Shown here one piece after another: positions 16,029-24,010 of a stretch of 29,445 nucleotides of DNA. The stretch covers positions 1-29,445 of the forward strand of contig CAITFY010000117.1 of NCBI GenBank assembly GCA_903891755.1. Direction: 5' to 3'. The stretch comes from an uncultured Actinomycetes bacterium. Its GTDB lineage: Bacteria > Actinomycetota > Actinomycetes > Nanopelagicales > Nanopelagicaceae. The notes beneath the pieces are model-generated. The model did no database searches and was not told the DNA's origin. It saw nothing but the letters and a program-made list of their open reading frames with translations. Numbering within the stretch: the stretch's first letter is position 1; every line of letters starts with the position of its first letter. Made by a program: the position numbers and the translations under genes.

Positions 16029-16873
16029 TCAATTCAAAGGCAGCCTCCATTAAGGCTGAATTAATTTCAAATAAGAAGGCCGGTTCCTATAACCACATGG
16101 TCTTCTCTGTCGGAGAGTTAGCTGCACATTGCAAACCAGGTAATTTTGTTGCGATCAAAGTCGGTGGTCCTACCTCTGCAATGGTCTTGCGGCGCGCCTT
16201 TGCAATCTACAGAGCCTCAATGAGGTCAGATGGAATGGGGCTCCTTGAGCTCGTTGTTGCCCCGTATGGAAATGGCAGCAAGTGGCTAGCATCCCAAGAG
16301 GCCGGAAGTGTGATTGATGTAATTGCACCGCTCGGTACTTCATTTGGAATTCCAGTCGAACCGGTGAATGCACTTCTCGTTGGTGGCGGGTATGGCTCCG
16401 CACCTCTCTTCGCGTTAGCTGAAACGCTGAAACAACGTGGATGTCGTGTAGATATGGTCCTCGGCGCAAGCACCGCAGCGAAAATTTATGCGCCTCTCGA
16501 AGGTAAACGTTCTGTAAATTCTTTAACGATTACAACAGATGATGGTTCTGCTGGAACTATGGGACGAGTAAGCGATGTGCTTAGTCAACTCATTCAAGAG
16601 AATGAAGTTGATGTCATCTACTCCTGTGGGCCCATGGCAATGTTGCAAGCCATCACTGAGATCTCAACCGCGCATGATGTAGTGCATCAATGTTCAGTTG
16701 AAGAATCAATGGCATGTGGAATTGGCGTCTGCATGACATGTGTTCTTCCGGTTCAGGGCGATGATGGAGTTGTGCGAATGACTCGTACCTGCGTTGAGGG
16801 CCCCGTCATGGACGGCAATAAAGTTCTCTGGAGCACCTCGCGAGAAATCCCAGATGGAGTGTGGGGCAAATGA
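16025..16873 (+). CDS. pyrK: Dihydroorotate dehydrogenase B, electron transfer subunit
   Basis: Iron-sulfur flavoprotein that passes electrons from the PyrD FMN to NAD+. The ATG at 16025 forms ATGA with the carB stop and has GGTGGGA upstream; an in-frame ATG at 16004 lacks a ribosome binding site. From 16025 it has 282 residues. Seen: FAD-binding RRAFAIY (56-62), NAD-binding GGGYGSAPLFALAE (120-133), CGPMAML (201-207), and the [2Fe-2S] cysteines C231, C236, C239 and C256 (C-x4-C-x2-C-x16-C) in the order seen in Lactococcus PyrK. It lies just upstream of pyrD with a 4-nt overlap, so the two subunits are made in step. Confidence 0.94.
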   Translation: MINSKAASIKAELISNKKAGSYNHMVFSVGELAAHCKPGNFVAIKVGGPTSAMVLRRAFAIYRASMRSDGMGLLELVVAPYGNGSKWLASQEAGSVIDVIAPLGTSFGIPVEPVNALLVGGGYGSAPLFALAETLKQRGCRVDMVLGASTAAKIYAPLEGKRSVNSLTITTDDGSAGTMGRVSDVLSQLIQENEVDVIYSCGPMAMLQAITEISTAHDVVHQCSVEESMACGIGVCMTCVLPVQGDDGVVRMTRTCVEGPVMDGNKVLWSTSREIPDGVWGK

Positions 16874-17805
16874 GCATTAACTTCTCAACGTCAATCGCAG
16901 GACGCTTCTTTCCAACTCCAATATTTACTGCATCAGGTTGCGCTGGATCCGGTAAAGAACTTTCCCAGTTCTTTCCTTTGACCTCACTCGGTGCCATTGT
17001 CACAAAGTCGATCATGATCAAGCCGCGGAGCGGACGTGCAACCCCACGCATGGCTGAAACTCCAAGTGGCATGCTTAACTCGATTGGCCTACAAGGTCCC
17101 GGGATTGATCTCTTTCTGGAGAACGACATCCCGTGGTTACGCGACCAAGGAGCTCGAATTATCGTCAGCATCGCTGGTGAGAGCGTAGAAGATTATGCGG
17201 TGCTTGCTCGCAGACTGCGCAACGTGCCAGGAATTAGCGCGTTAGAGGTAAATATCTCTTGCCCAAATGTTGAAAATCGCGGTCAAGTATTTGCTTGCGA
17301 TCCCACAACTGCTTCGGATGCAATCTCTGCCGTACGACGAAATATCGGGGGAGAGTTACCAATAATTGCCAAGTTGTCGCCCGATGTAACAGATATTGTC
17401 TCAATTGCTAAGAGCGTGGTTGATGCTGGTGCGGATGGATTGGCGCTAATCAATACTCTGCTTGGAATGGTTATCGATACCAATTCAATGCTTCCTAAGT
17501 TATCTCAGAAAACCGGAGGGCTCTCTGGGCCTGCTGTTCGACCTGTCGCAGTCCGTGCAATCTATCAAGTACGTGCCGCTCTCCCTGAAGTCCCAATTGT
17601 GGGAATGGGTGGAGTGAGTTCAGGCAGAGATGCCTTTGAATTGGTTTTGGCTGGAGCAAATGCTGTTTCAATTGGGACGGCAACCTTTGGAGATCCGCTG
17701 GCTGCTATGTCGATTACTCGAGAACTTGAAGAAATAGTTGAAGCCCGCGGTTTTAGTAATTTTAGTGATGCAGTTGGATACGCCCATCGAACGGAGCAAG
17801 CATGA
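16870..17805 (+). CDS. pyrD: Dihydroorotate dehydrogenase, class 1B catalytic subunit
   Basis: Oxidises dihydroorotate to orotate on FMN, in the cytoplasm as PyrD2-PyrK2. ATG 16870 overlaps the pyrK stop (ATGA) and gives 311 residues; GTG 16861 is possible but less likely. The catalytic base is cysteine (C131 in VNISCPNVENRG), the class 1 residue, whereas membrane class 2 enzymes have serine. Other motifs: TASGCAGSGKE, TKSIMIKPRSGR, ALINTLLGMVID, GPAVRPVAVR, and phosphate-site GMGGVSSGRDAFE and AVSIGTA. With the adjacent pyrK this is the NAD-linked class 1B type. No N-terminal membrane segment is present, as expected. Confidence 0.95.
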   Translation: MSINFSTSIAGRFFPTPIFTASGCAGSGKELSQFFPLTSLGAIVTKSIMIKPRSGRATPRMAETPSGMLNSIGLQGPGIDLFLENDIPWLRDQGARIIVSIAGESVEDYAVLARRLRNVPGISALEVNISCPNVENRGQVFACDPTTASDAISAVRRNIGGELPIIAKLSPDVTDIVSIAKSVVDAGADGLALINTLLGMVIDTNSMLPKLSQKTGGLSGPAVRPVAVRAIYQVRAALPEVPIVGMGGVSSGRDAFELVLAGANAVSIGTATFGDPLAAMSITRELEEIVEARGFSNFSDAVGYAHRTEQA

Positions 17806-18506
17806 CTCAGAAACTCTCTCCTATCATCTTGGCGTTAGATACCGATGACTTAGATATGGCCAAGCGCTGGGTTGAGATCACTTCAGAGTCCATTGATATC
17901 TATAAAGTGGGATTGGAATTCTTCCTTAAACATGGAGCAAGGGGATTGCAAGAGCTTCGCAAGGTACGCGAATTCCAACTCTTTCTAGACCTTAAACTTC
18001 ACGATATTCCAAATACGGTAAGTGGAGCGGTTTCCGCTGTGAAGGATTTATCTCCGAAATTTCTTACCGTGCACGCCGCAGGTGGGAAGGCGATGATTAA
18101 GGCGGCTGCTCAAAGCGCTCCAGATATTTCAATAACAGCAGTGACAGTCCTGACATCTTTAGATGCGCAAGAACTTGAGGCAATGGGTATTCCACAAGGT
18201 CCTTTGGAGTACGCGCTCTCGCTCGCGAAAAATTCAGTCGTGGCTGGTGCGGGGTCAATTGTCTGCTCACCGTTAGAGGTGACAGCGATTCGCGAGGTTG
18301 TTGGACCGGAAATCGAACTCATCACACCCGGAGTCAGACCAGCTGAATCCGATCTCGGAGATCAAAGCCGGGTGATGACTCCTTCGCAAGCTCTACAAGC
18401 AGGGGCCAATTACCTTGTGATAGGCCGACCTATTACTTCATACTTCTCAACCTCGCCCGATGCAATGAGAGAGCGAGCACGAGAAATCCGGGAGTCTCTT
18501 ACTTGA
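17802..18506 (+). CDS. pyrF: Orotidine 5'-phosphate decarboxylase (type 1)
   Basis: Decarboxylates OMP to UMP, the last step of the pathway. The 234 residues are the short bacterial type 1 form like that of E. coli and Bacillus, not the roughly 275-residue type found in mycobacteria and many other Actinobacteria. Seen: catalytic block LDLKLHDIPNTV with D63, K65 and D68, substrate residues in ALDTDD and KVGLEFF, and phosphate-binding TPGVRP and VIGRPI. It overlaps pyrD by 4 nt and the following mIHF-gmk fusion by 4 nt (TTGA). PyrE, needed to form OMP from orotate, is absent from this operon and must be elsewhere in the genome. Confidence 0.95.
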   Translation: MTQKLSPIILALDTDDLDMAKRWVEITSESIDIYKVGLEFFLKHGARGLQELRKVREFQLFLDLKLHDIPNTVSGAVSAVKDLSPKFLTVHAAGGKAMIKAAAQSAPDISITAVTVLTSLDAQELEAMGIPQGPLEYALSLAKNSVVAGAGSIVCSPLEVTAIREVVGPEIELITPGVRPAESDLGDQSRVMTPSQALQAGANYLVIGRPITSYFSTSPDAMRERAREIRESLT

Positions 18507-19378
18507 CCATCATTCCACCACCGAAACTCACTCACGAAGAGCGTTTAGCTGCTCTTGAGAAGGCAAAGGTTTCCAGGCGTGATCGCGCAGAAGTTAAGCG
18601 TGCAATCACCGTGGGTGAAATTACGATTTTCGATGCAATAAATGATCCGCGCGAATCCATTCGTCGCATGAAAGTAATTGACCTTCTCTCCTCGATTCCA
18701 GGTGTTGGAAAAGCGAGAGCGACCCTCATCATGGAGAGAAGAAATATCTCACCAACAAGACGGATTGGGGGATTGGGGCAGTTGCAACTCAAAGCGCTCA
18801 GCAAAGAGTTGTCTCTTGCTAAAGTAGATCCCATGCGTGGCAAGTTAATAGTTATTTCCGGACCCGGCGGGGTGGGTAAGAGCACAATTACCTCCGCTCT
18901 GCGTTCAGATCCCAGATTTTGGATAAGCGTCTCGGCGACGACCCGTGAGCCAAGAACTGGGGAACGAGATGGTGTTGATTACTATTTTTATACCGAAGAA
19001 CGCTTTCAAAATCTCATCGATAGTGACGAATTGCTCGAATGGGCTGAATTTGCAGGTAATCGTTATGGCACTCCCAGCGCGCCCGTTGAAGAGTGGCGCA
19101 ACCTCGGCAAGCATGTGATTTTAGAGATTGAAATTGAAGGGGCAAGACAGGTGCGGAATCACGATTCAGGAGCCCTCCTTATCTTTATAGCGCCTCCCTC
19201 ATGGGATGAATTAGTCAGAAGGTTGGCTGGCCGTGGAACGGACTCTCCTGAGCGTCGCGCAGCCCGTTTAGCCCTTGCTGAGCAGGAGATGGCCGCGGCC
19301 GGGGATTTTGATGCAACCCTTATAAATGAGGACGTCGAAGCTCTAGTCGCTCAACTGGTATCCTTGGCGACTGCTTAA
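18503..19378 (+). CDS. gmk: Fusion of actinobacterial integration host factor (mIHF) and guanylate kinase
   Basis: One uninterrupted 291-residue frame holds two proteins that are separate neighbours in most Actinobacteria. Residues about 1-103 match mIHF: LTHEERLAALEKA, KMKVIDLLSSIPGVGKARATLIMER and the basic ISPTRRIGGLG near the C-terminal end, the nucleoid protein that binds DNA and helps phage and chromosome architecture. Residues about 112-291 are guanylate kinase (GMP to GDP): P-loop SGPGGVGKST (119-128, K126), GMP-site SATTREPRTGE and GVDYYF, EFAGNRYGTP, LEIEIEGARQVR, lid RLAGRGTDSPE, and INEDVEALV. The linker is under 10 residues. The start is TTG 18503 (TTGA overlap with pyrF). An internal ATG at 18833 (M111) could yield free Gmk, but only weak purine sequence precedes it. 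The gene sits at the usual mihF-gmk locus, before rpoZ. Confidence 0.93.
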   Translation: MTIIPPPKLTHEERLAALEKAKVSRRDRAEVKRAITVGEITIFDAINDPRESIRRMKVIDLLSSIPGVGKARATLIMERRNISPTRRIGGLGQLQLKALSKELSLAKVDPMRGKLIVISGPGGVGKSTITSALRSDPRFWISVSATTREPRTGERDGVDYYFYTEERFQNLIDSDELLEWAEFAGNRYGTPSAPVEEWRNLGKHVILEIEIEGARQVRNHDSGALLIFIAPPSWDELVRRLAGRGTDSPERRAARLALAEQEMAAAGDFDATLINEDVEALVAQLVSLATA

Positions 19379-19399
19379 CCGACGAATAGAGGGACACAT

Positions 19400-19690
19400 A
19401 TGTCTGCTGAACTCACAGATGGAATCACCCATCCACCAATTGACGAACTTCTCGATGCTGCTGGTTCTAAGTACAGCCTCGTTCTTTATGCGGCCAAGCG
19501 GGCCCGTCAGATTAACGCTTACTACTCTCAACTCGGAGAGGGTCTCCTTGAATATGTAGGACCTCTGGTTGAAACCTATGTTCATGAGAAGCCTCTTTCA
19601 ATTGCGCTTCGTGAGATCAATCAGGGCTTGCTCACCATTGAAAATCTTGAGCCTGTTGCTGAAACACCTACCTCAGAAGTATCCGCTTAA
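19400..19690 (+). CDS. rpoZ: DNA-directed RNA polymerase omega subunit
   Basis: Small RNA polymerase subunit that chaperones the beta-prime chain. The 96 residues match the actinobacterial form: TDGITHPPIDELLDAAGSKY, YAAKRARQINAYYSQLGEGLLEYVGP and the KPLSIALREINQG helix are all visible. ATG 19400 is preceded by AGAGGGA (19388-19394), 5 nt away. It follows the mIHF-gmk fusion by 21 nt, probably in the same transcript, as at the gmk-rpoZ locus of other bacteria. In species with the ppGpp site between omega and beta-prime this subunit matters for the stringent response; I cannot judge from the sequence whether the site is used here. Confidence 0.95.
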   Translation: MSAELTDGITHPPIDELLDAAGSKYSLVLYAAKRARQINAYYSQLGEGLLEYVGPLVETYVHEKPLSIALREINQGLLTIENLEPVAETPTSEVSA

Positions 19691-19701
19691 CTCTTAATGA
19701 G

Positions 19702-20898
19702 ATGAACTCTCGCGGGCGGGAAATTGTCCTAGGGGTCACGGGCGGTATATCTGCCTATAAATCTTGCGACCTTTTGCGCCGACTGCAAGATCATGGCTTT
19801 CTGGTGACAGTCATTCCTACGCGTGCAAGTTTGAACTTCGTTGGCGTAGCAACATGGGAAGCGCTCTCGGGAAGAGAGATTGCTACCGATTTATGGAATA
19901 ACGTTCACCAAGTTCCTCATGTATCCATTGCAAAGAAAGCTGATGCAATAATTATTGCCCCAGCTACGGCGGATATTCTCGCCAAGATGGCCCATGGCAT
20001 CGCCGATGATTTATTAACCAATACGCTTTTAGCTTCGACCGCTCCGGTAATTGTGGTTCCTGCAATGCACACCGAGATGTGGTTGAACCCAGCCACTGTC
20101 TCAAATATCGAAACCCTGCGCAATCGGGGTGTGGTTGTCATAGAACCTGGAACTGGCAAATTGACCAGTGGAGATGTTGGAGTAGGTCGTTATCCAGAGA
20201 GTGCGGACATTATCTCTGGTTTGCTTGAAACACTTTCTCTCACCTCAGATCTCTTGGGTAAGCGCGTTCTTATAAGTGCAGGTGGAACAAGGGAAGCTAT
20301 CGATCCAGTTCGATATATTGGAAATCATTCTTCGGGTAAGCAGGGCTATGCCCTTGCGCATGCCGCGGCACTTCGGGGAGCGAAAGTCACGCTGGTTTCT
20401 GCAAACTCTCAAGAGCCAAATATTGAGGGTATTGAGATCATTCGAGTTGTCTCGGCTAGCCAGATGCAAGAGGCGCTGGAAGCTAATTTTGATCTGGCCG
20501 ATATTGTGATCATGGCCGCAGCGGTCGCTGATGTGAGACCGGCAGAGATAAGTTCTGGCAAGATTTCGAAATCAGAGTTGAAGAGCATCGAATTAATCCA
20601 GAATCCAGATATTTTAAAGGTTCTCTCTTCTCGCAAGAGAGATCAAGTGATAATTGGTTTTGCGGCACAAACGCAAGCGGCTGACAATGGCGGATTAGCT
20701 CAAGCTGCCAAGAAATTGCAGGAGAAAGCCTTGGATGCCATCTATTTTAATGATGTTTCAGAGGGAGCGATCTTTGGAGCAGATGAGACAAGTGGAGTAA
20801 TAGTTACGGCTGATGGAGCAGAAGAGGCCGTTCCCAGGGTAAGCAAGGTGACACTTGCCAATAAGATTCTAGATTTGGCTCTCAATAAGTTAGGTTAA
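19702..20898 (+). CDS. coaBC: Bifunctional phosphopantothenoylcysteine decarboxylase / phosphopantothenate--cysteine ligase
   Basis: Carries out two successive steps of coenzyme A synthesis: CTP-dependent ligation of cysteine to phosphopantothenate (CoaB) and FMN-dependent decarboxylation (CoaC). The 398 residues match the fused family. CoaC (about 1-190): GVTGGISAYKSCDLLR, APATADILAKMAHGIADDLL, and PAMHTEMW, where actinobacterial enzymes have H instead of the E. coli N. CoaB (about 190-398): VLISAGGTREAIDPVRYIGNHSSGKQG (family signature, in two halves), VIMAAAVADVRP and KSIELIQNPDIL with the conserved lysine region. ATG 19702 follows rpoZ by 11 nt with TTAATGAG before it and no clear Shine-Dalgarno. 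It needs FMN, so it depends on flavin supply. Confidence 0.96.
   Translation: MNSRGREIVLGVTGGISAYKSCDLLRRLQDHGFLVTVIPTRASLNFVGVATWEALSGREIATDLWNNVHQVPHVSIAKKADAIIIAPATADILAKMAHGIADDLLTNTLLASTAPVIVVPAMHTEMWLNPATVSNIETLRNRGVVVIEPGTGKLTSGDVGVGRYPESADIISGLLETLSLTSDLLGKRVLISAGGTREAIDPVRYIGNHSSGKQGYALAHAAALRGAKVTLVSANSQEPNIEGIEIIRVVSASQMQEALEANFDLADIVIMAAAVADVRPAEISSGKISKSELKSIELIQNPDILKVLSSRKRDQVIIGFAAQTQAADNGGLAQAAKKLQEKALDAIYFNDVSEGAIFGADETSGVIVTADGAEEAVPRVSKVTLANKILDLALNKLG
20891..20896 (+). promoter_or_regulatory. Candidate -10 box of a leaderless metK promoter
   Basis: TAGGTT ends 6 nt before the metK ATG and overlaps the coaBC stop codon by its last base. It could alternatively be a weak Shine-Dalgarno (AGG) for coupled translation, so taken alone it is not strong; the support is the identical spacing at four other genes. 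Confidence 0.35.
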
Positions 20899-20902
20899 TC
20901 CA

Positions 20903-22096
20903 ATGACTAAGCGACTATTTACCTCCGAGTCTGTAACTGAAGGCCATCCAGACAAGATTGCAGATCAGATTTCGGATGCGATTCTAGATTCCCTTCTCAA
21001 TCAGGATATTAAGAGTCGTGTGGCGGTCGAAACTCTTATTACAACCGGTCAGGTCCACGTTGCAGGTGAAGTGACTACTCGCGGTTATGCCGATGTGATG
21101 AATATTGTCAGAGATACCGTTCTTGAAATTGGATATGACTCTTCTGATAAGGGTTTTGATGGAAATTCGTGTGGTGTTTCCATTTCCATCGGGCAACAAT
21201 CAAGTGATATCGCGCAGGGAGTTAACTCTGCCTTTGAAAATAGAGTTTCTTCATCAGTAGATCCTCTGGATTTGCAAGGTGCGGGCGATCAGGGATTGAT
21301 GTTCGGGTACGCCTGTACTGATACCCCGGAATTGATGCCTCTTCCAATCTCTTTAGCTCACCAGCTTTCGCAACGGTTAGCAAAGGTGCGTAAGAGCGGA
21401 GAGTTAGATTATCTTCGTCCGGATGGAAAGACTCAAGTAACTATTGAATATGACGGCGATAAAGCAGTTGCGTTAAGTACAATCGTTATCTCATCCCAGC
21501 ATGCGGCACATGTGGATCTAGATACAGTTCTTGCACCGGATGTTAAGAGATTAGTTATTGATCCCATCTTGGAGAATCTCTCCATCGATCATTCCAATGT
21601 GCGAGTTCTCATCAACCCAACTGGTCGCTTTGTTACGGGCGGACCTATGGGAGATGCTGGTTTAACGGGACGAAAAATTATTGTGGATACATATGGCGGA
21701 ATGGCTAGACACGGAGGAGGAGCCTTCTCTGGAAAAGATCCTTCAAAGGTTGACCGTTCAGCTGCATATGCGATGAGATGGGTTGCTAAAAATGTAGTCG
21801 CAGCAGGCCTTGCAACTCGATGCGAAGTGCAAATTGCCTACGCCATTGGAAAAGCACAGCCGGTCGGATTATTCGTGGAGTGTTTTGGTACTGAAGTAGT
21901 GCCCGTATTACAAATAGAAGCAGCAATTGAGCAGGTATTTGACCTTCGTCCTGCTGCAATCATTCGTGACTTAGATCTTCTACGCCCTATCTATCAGAAG
22001 ACTGCAAGCTATGGACATTTTGGCCGCGAATTACCTGGATTCACGTGGGAGAAGAGTGATCGAAGTGAGCTCTTGCAAAAGGCAGTTAAGGGCTGA
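20903..22096 (+). CDS. metK: S-adenosylmethionine synthase
   Basis: Makes S-adenosylmethionine from methionine and ATP. The 397 residues are the usual length. Seen: ATP/Mg loop SVTEGHPDKIADQISDAILD (H15, D17, K18), the hexapeptide region GAGDQGLMFGYA, PTGRFVTGGPMGDAGLTGRKIIVDTYGG (family signatures, in parts), the P-loop-like GGGAFSGKDPSKVDRSAAY, and the C-terminal active-site GHFGRE. The 4-nt gap after coaBC leaves no space for a SAM riboswitch, so control must be through the promoter or the operon. SAM is the methyl donor for RsmB encoded downstream. Confidence 0.98.
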   Translation: MTKRLFTSESVTEGHPDKIADQISDAILDSLLNQDIKSRVAVETLITTGQVHVAGEVTTRGYADVMNIVRDTVLEIGYDSSDKGFDGNSCGVSISIGQQSSDIAQGVNSAFENRVSSSVDPLDLQGAGDQGLMFGYACTDTPELMPLPISLAHQLSQRLAKVRKSGELDYLRPDGKTQVTIEYDGDKAVALSTIVISSQHAAHVDLDTVLAPDVKRLVIDPILENLSIDHSNVRVLINPTGRFVTGGPMGDAGLTGRKIIVDTYGGMARHGGGAFSGKDPSKVDRSAAYAMRWVAKNVVAAGLATRCEVQIAYAIGKAQPVGLFVECFGTEVVPVLQIEAAIEQVFDLRPAAIIRDLDLLRPIYQKTASYGHFGRELPGFTWEKSDRSELLQKAVKG

Positions 22097-22102
22097 TTAC
22101 TC

Positions 22103-23986
22103 GTGGCTGCTGTAAAGCCACTCAAACTTAAGCAGCAAAAGGCCCCTCTAGTTAGGGCCGAGGCGTTGTTGAATCCCATCGCCAAAGTGCTTGTTGACCA
22201 TCACATTCTGCATCTTGATCAATATTTGGAGTACTTAGTTCCTGAAGAACTTTCGAGCTCTGCTTCAATCGGAACTTTGGTTGAAGTTGAACTATCACAC
22301 CACCTAACTCAAGGAATCGTTGTTGCACGATACGAAAAATCTGAGTCCGGGGGAGAATTGAAGACTCTCTCAAAGGTTCTTTCGGGTCTGCCTTACATGC
22401 CAACTGAACTTTTAGGCACTGTCGAAGATTGCGCATCTCTTTACGGGAGTTCTGCGTGGGATTTTATCCGATCCTGCGTGCCTCCTTATTCAAGATCTGG
22501 AGAGAAGGTTGCGCTTTCGACCATTTCACATTCCTCGCGCGATTCAGAGCGAGCGATAAATCTTCCCGCACCACTCGTCGAGGTTTTACATAAACCGGAA
22601 CGAATTCTCTGCGCAGTAGAACTTCCAGTATCTAACCCATATTGGCAGGTACTTGCCGAAATAATTGAGGCGCGATCAAAAATTAGTTCAGTCTTAGTCT
22701 TACTTCCGAACGAGCGTGAGCTCTCTGTCATTGAATCAGAATTACTCGGAAGGTCCTTGGCTCCAATATCTGCGCGGAGCACAGACGGGAAAAGTGAGAG
22801 ATATTCAAAGTATCTCCTCGCAAGATTGCAAGAGAAGGCGATCATTCTAGGAACAAGAAGTTCAGCCCTCATGCCCTTGCCTGCCAATTCAACAATCATT
22901 CTTCTCGATGACTGCGATGAATCGCATTACGAACGTAAGTCCCCATCATGGAACACAAGAGAGCTTGCAAAATTGCGCGAGAGAGATCATTCAGTTCTAT
23001 ACGTCAGTGCGACGATAAGTTTAGAGATTTCATCACGTGTCTCCGAGGGTGCGCTACCTCTCTTTAGATTTGCACAATCCACACGGGCGAGAGTTACCAG
23101 CGCAGAGGCCACCCACCAAAAGCCCTATTTCAAAACGATATCGGAGGCACTGAAGAAGGGTTCCGTTCTTATAAGTATGAGTGGAACGGGATATGTAACA
23201 TCTTTCTCATGCCAGAAATGTCGGAATATTGCGCTCTGTTCCTGTGGCGGAAAACTATTTCTTCCGGGAAGAGGTAAGAGTCCAGAGTGCGCCACCTGCT
23301 CCACTAAATATCTGGAATGGAAATGCTCCTGGTGTGGAGAGAGTAAACCTCGAACATTATCTTCAGGAGTTCTGCGAAGAGCTGATGAGTATGGAAAAGC
23401 TTTCCCAGGGGTATCAATCATTGCCTCTTCGGCCGATACTCCTACTCTTAAACTCCCCGAGGGGAGCCATTTGGTACTGAGTACACCTGGCGTTGAACCA
23501 CGTGGCATCTATGAGGCGATAGTTTTCTTAGATCTGGAATATCGATTATTGCGCACTACGCTCCGAGCGAGCGAAGAGATGCGTTTACACATTATGCGCT
23601 CTTTAACGATGTTGAATTCGAATGGTTCAGTTCATTACGAGCTATTACCTTCAGATCCATTCCTGCAATCAATACTGCGAGGAAATCTGCTCATCGCAAC
23701 TTCACGTGAAATAGAGGAGCGGGATGCTGTCCACCTTGCTCCCCATTACAGCTCGATCATTCTTTCATCTGAAGATTTACTCGGAGCGGAGCGCGTACTT
23801 TCAGAACTTTCCGAGGTAGAGATCGTTGGGCCGTTCGTGAGAAATAAGCGAAATTCACTTCTTTTAAAAGTTCACAATTCCAAGCGAAACGAAGTCGTCA
23901 AACTCCTTACTCAAGTTAATCGCGTGCGAAGTCTGCGCCGGGAACCGCTTCTCACCTATCAAATTGACCCCTATTCTTTGAATTGA
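22103..23986 (+). CDS. priA: PriA-like primosomal protein lacking helicase motifs
   Basis: Replication-restart protein family, 627 residues against about 730 for E. coli. An N-terminal 3'-DNA-binding-like domain (VLVDHHILHLDQYLEYLVPEE, residues 29-49, then GTLVEVELSHHLTQGIVV) is followed by a degenerate helicase core. The position of Walker A (GVTGSGKT in active PriA) reads AVELPVSNPYW, the DEEH box reads DDCDESHYERKSPSWNTREL, and GTRSSALMPL keeps the family GTRSA-x-F/M-P motif. The eight zinc cysteines are all present (C370, C373, C379, C381, C396, C399, C408, C411). Loss of the ATPase motifs is known for actinobacterial PriA. It probably acts as a fork-binding scaffold rather than a motor. 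GTG 22103 lies 6 nt after metK. Confidence 0.85.
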   Translation: MAAVKPLKLKQQKAPLVRAEALLNPIAKVLVDHHILHLDQYLEYLVPEELSSSASIGTLVEVELSHHLTQGIVVARYEKSESGGELKTLSKVLSGLPYMPTELLGTVEDCASLYGSSAWDFIRSCVPPYSRSGEKVALSTISHSSRDSERAINLPAPLVEVLHKPERILCAVELPVSNPYWQVLAEIIEARSKISSVLVLLPNERELSVIESELLGRSLAPISARSTDGKSERYSKYLLARLQEKAIILGTRSSALMPLPANSTIILLDDCDESHYERKSPSWNTRELAKLRERDHSVLYVSATISLEISSRVSEGALPLFRFAQSTRARVTSAEATHQKPYFKTISEALKKGSVLISMSGTGYVTSFSCQKCRNIALCSCGGKLFLPGRGKSPECATCSTKYLEWKCSWCGESKPRTLSSGVLRRADEYGKAFPGVSIIASSADTPTLKLPEGSHLVLSTPGVEPRGIYEAIVFLDLEYRLLRTTLRASEEMRLHIMRSLTMLNSNGSVHYELLPSDPFLQSILRGNLLIATSREIEERDAVHLAPHYSSIILSSEDLLGAERVLSELSEVEIVGPFVRNKRNSLLLKVHNSKRNEVVKLLTQVNRVRSLRREPLLTYQIDPYSLN

Positions 23987-23998
23987 GCCACCCCCTAG

Positions 23999-24004
23999 TA
24001 GACT
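23999..24004 (+). promoter_or_regulatory. Candidate -10 box of a leaderless def promoter
   Basis: TAGACT lies in the 24-nt priA-def gap, 6 nt before the def ATG; no Shine-Dalgarno is present there. TTGAAT at 23978-23983 could be a -35 with a short 15-nt spacer. Confidence 0.5.
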
Positions 24005-24010
24005 TCTCGC

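Noticed and set aside
20899..20902. SAM riboswitch before metK
   Set aside because: The gap after coaBC is only 4 nt and no SAM aptamer signature is found nearby.
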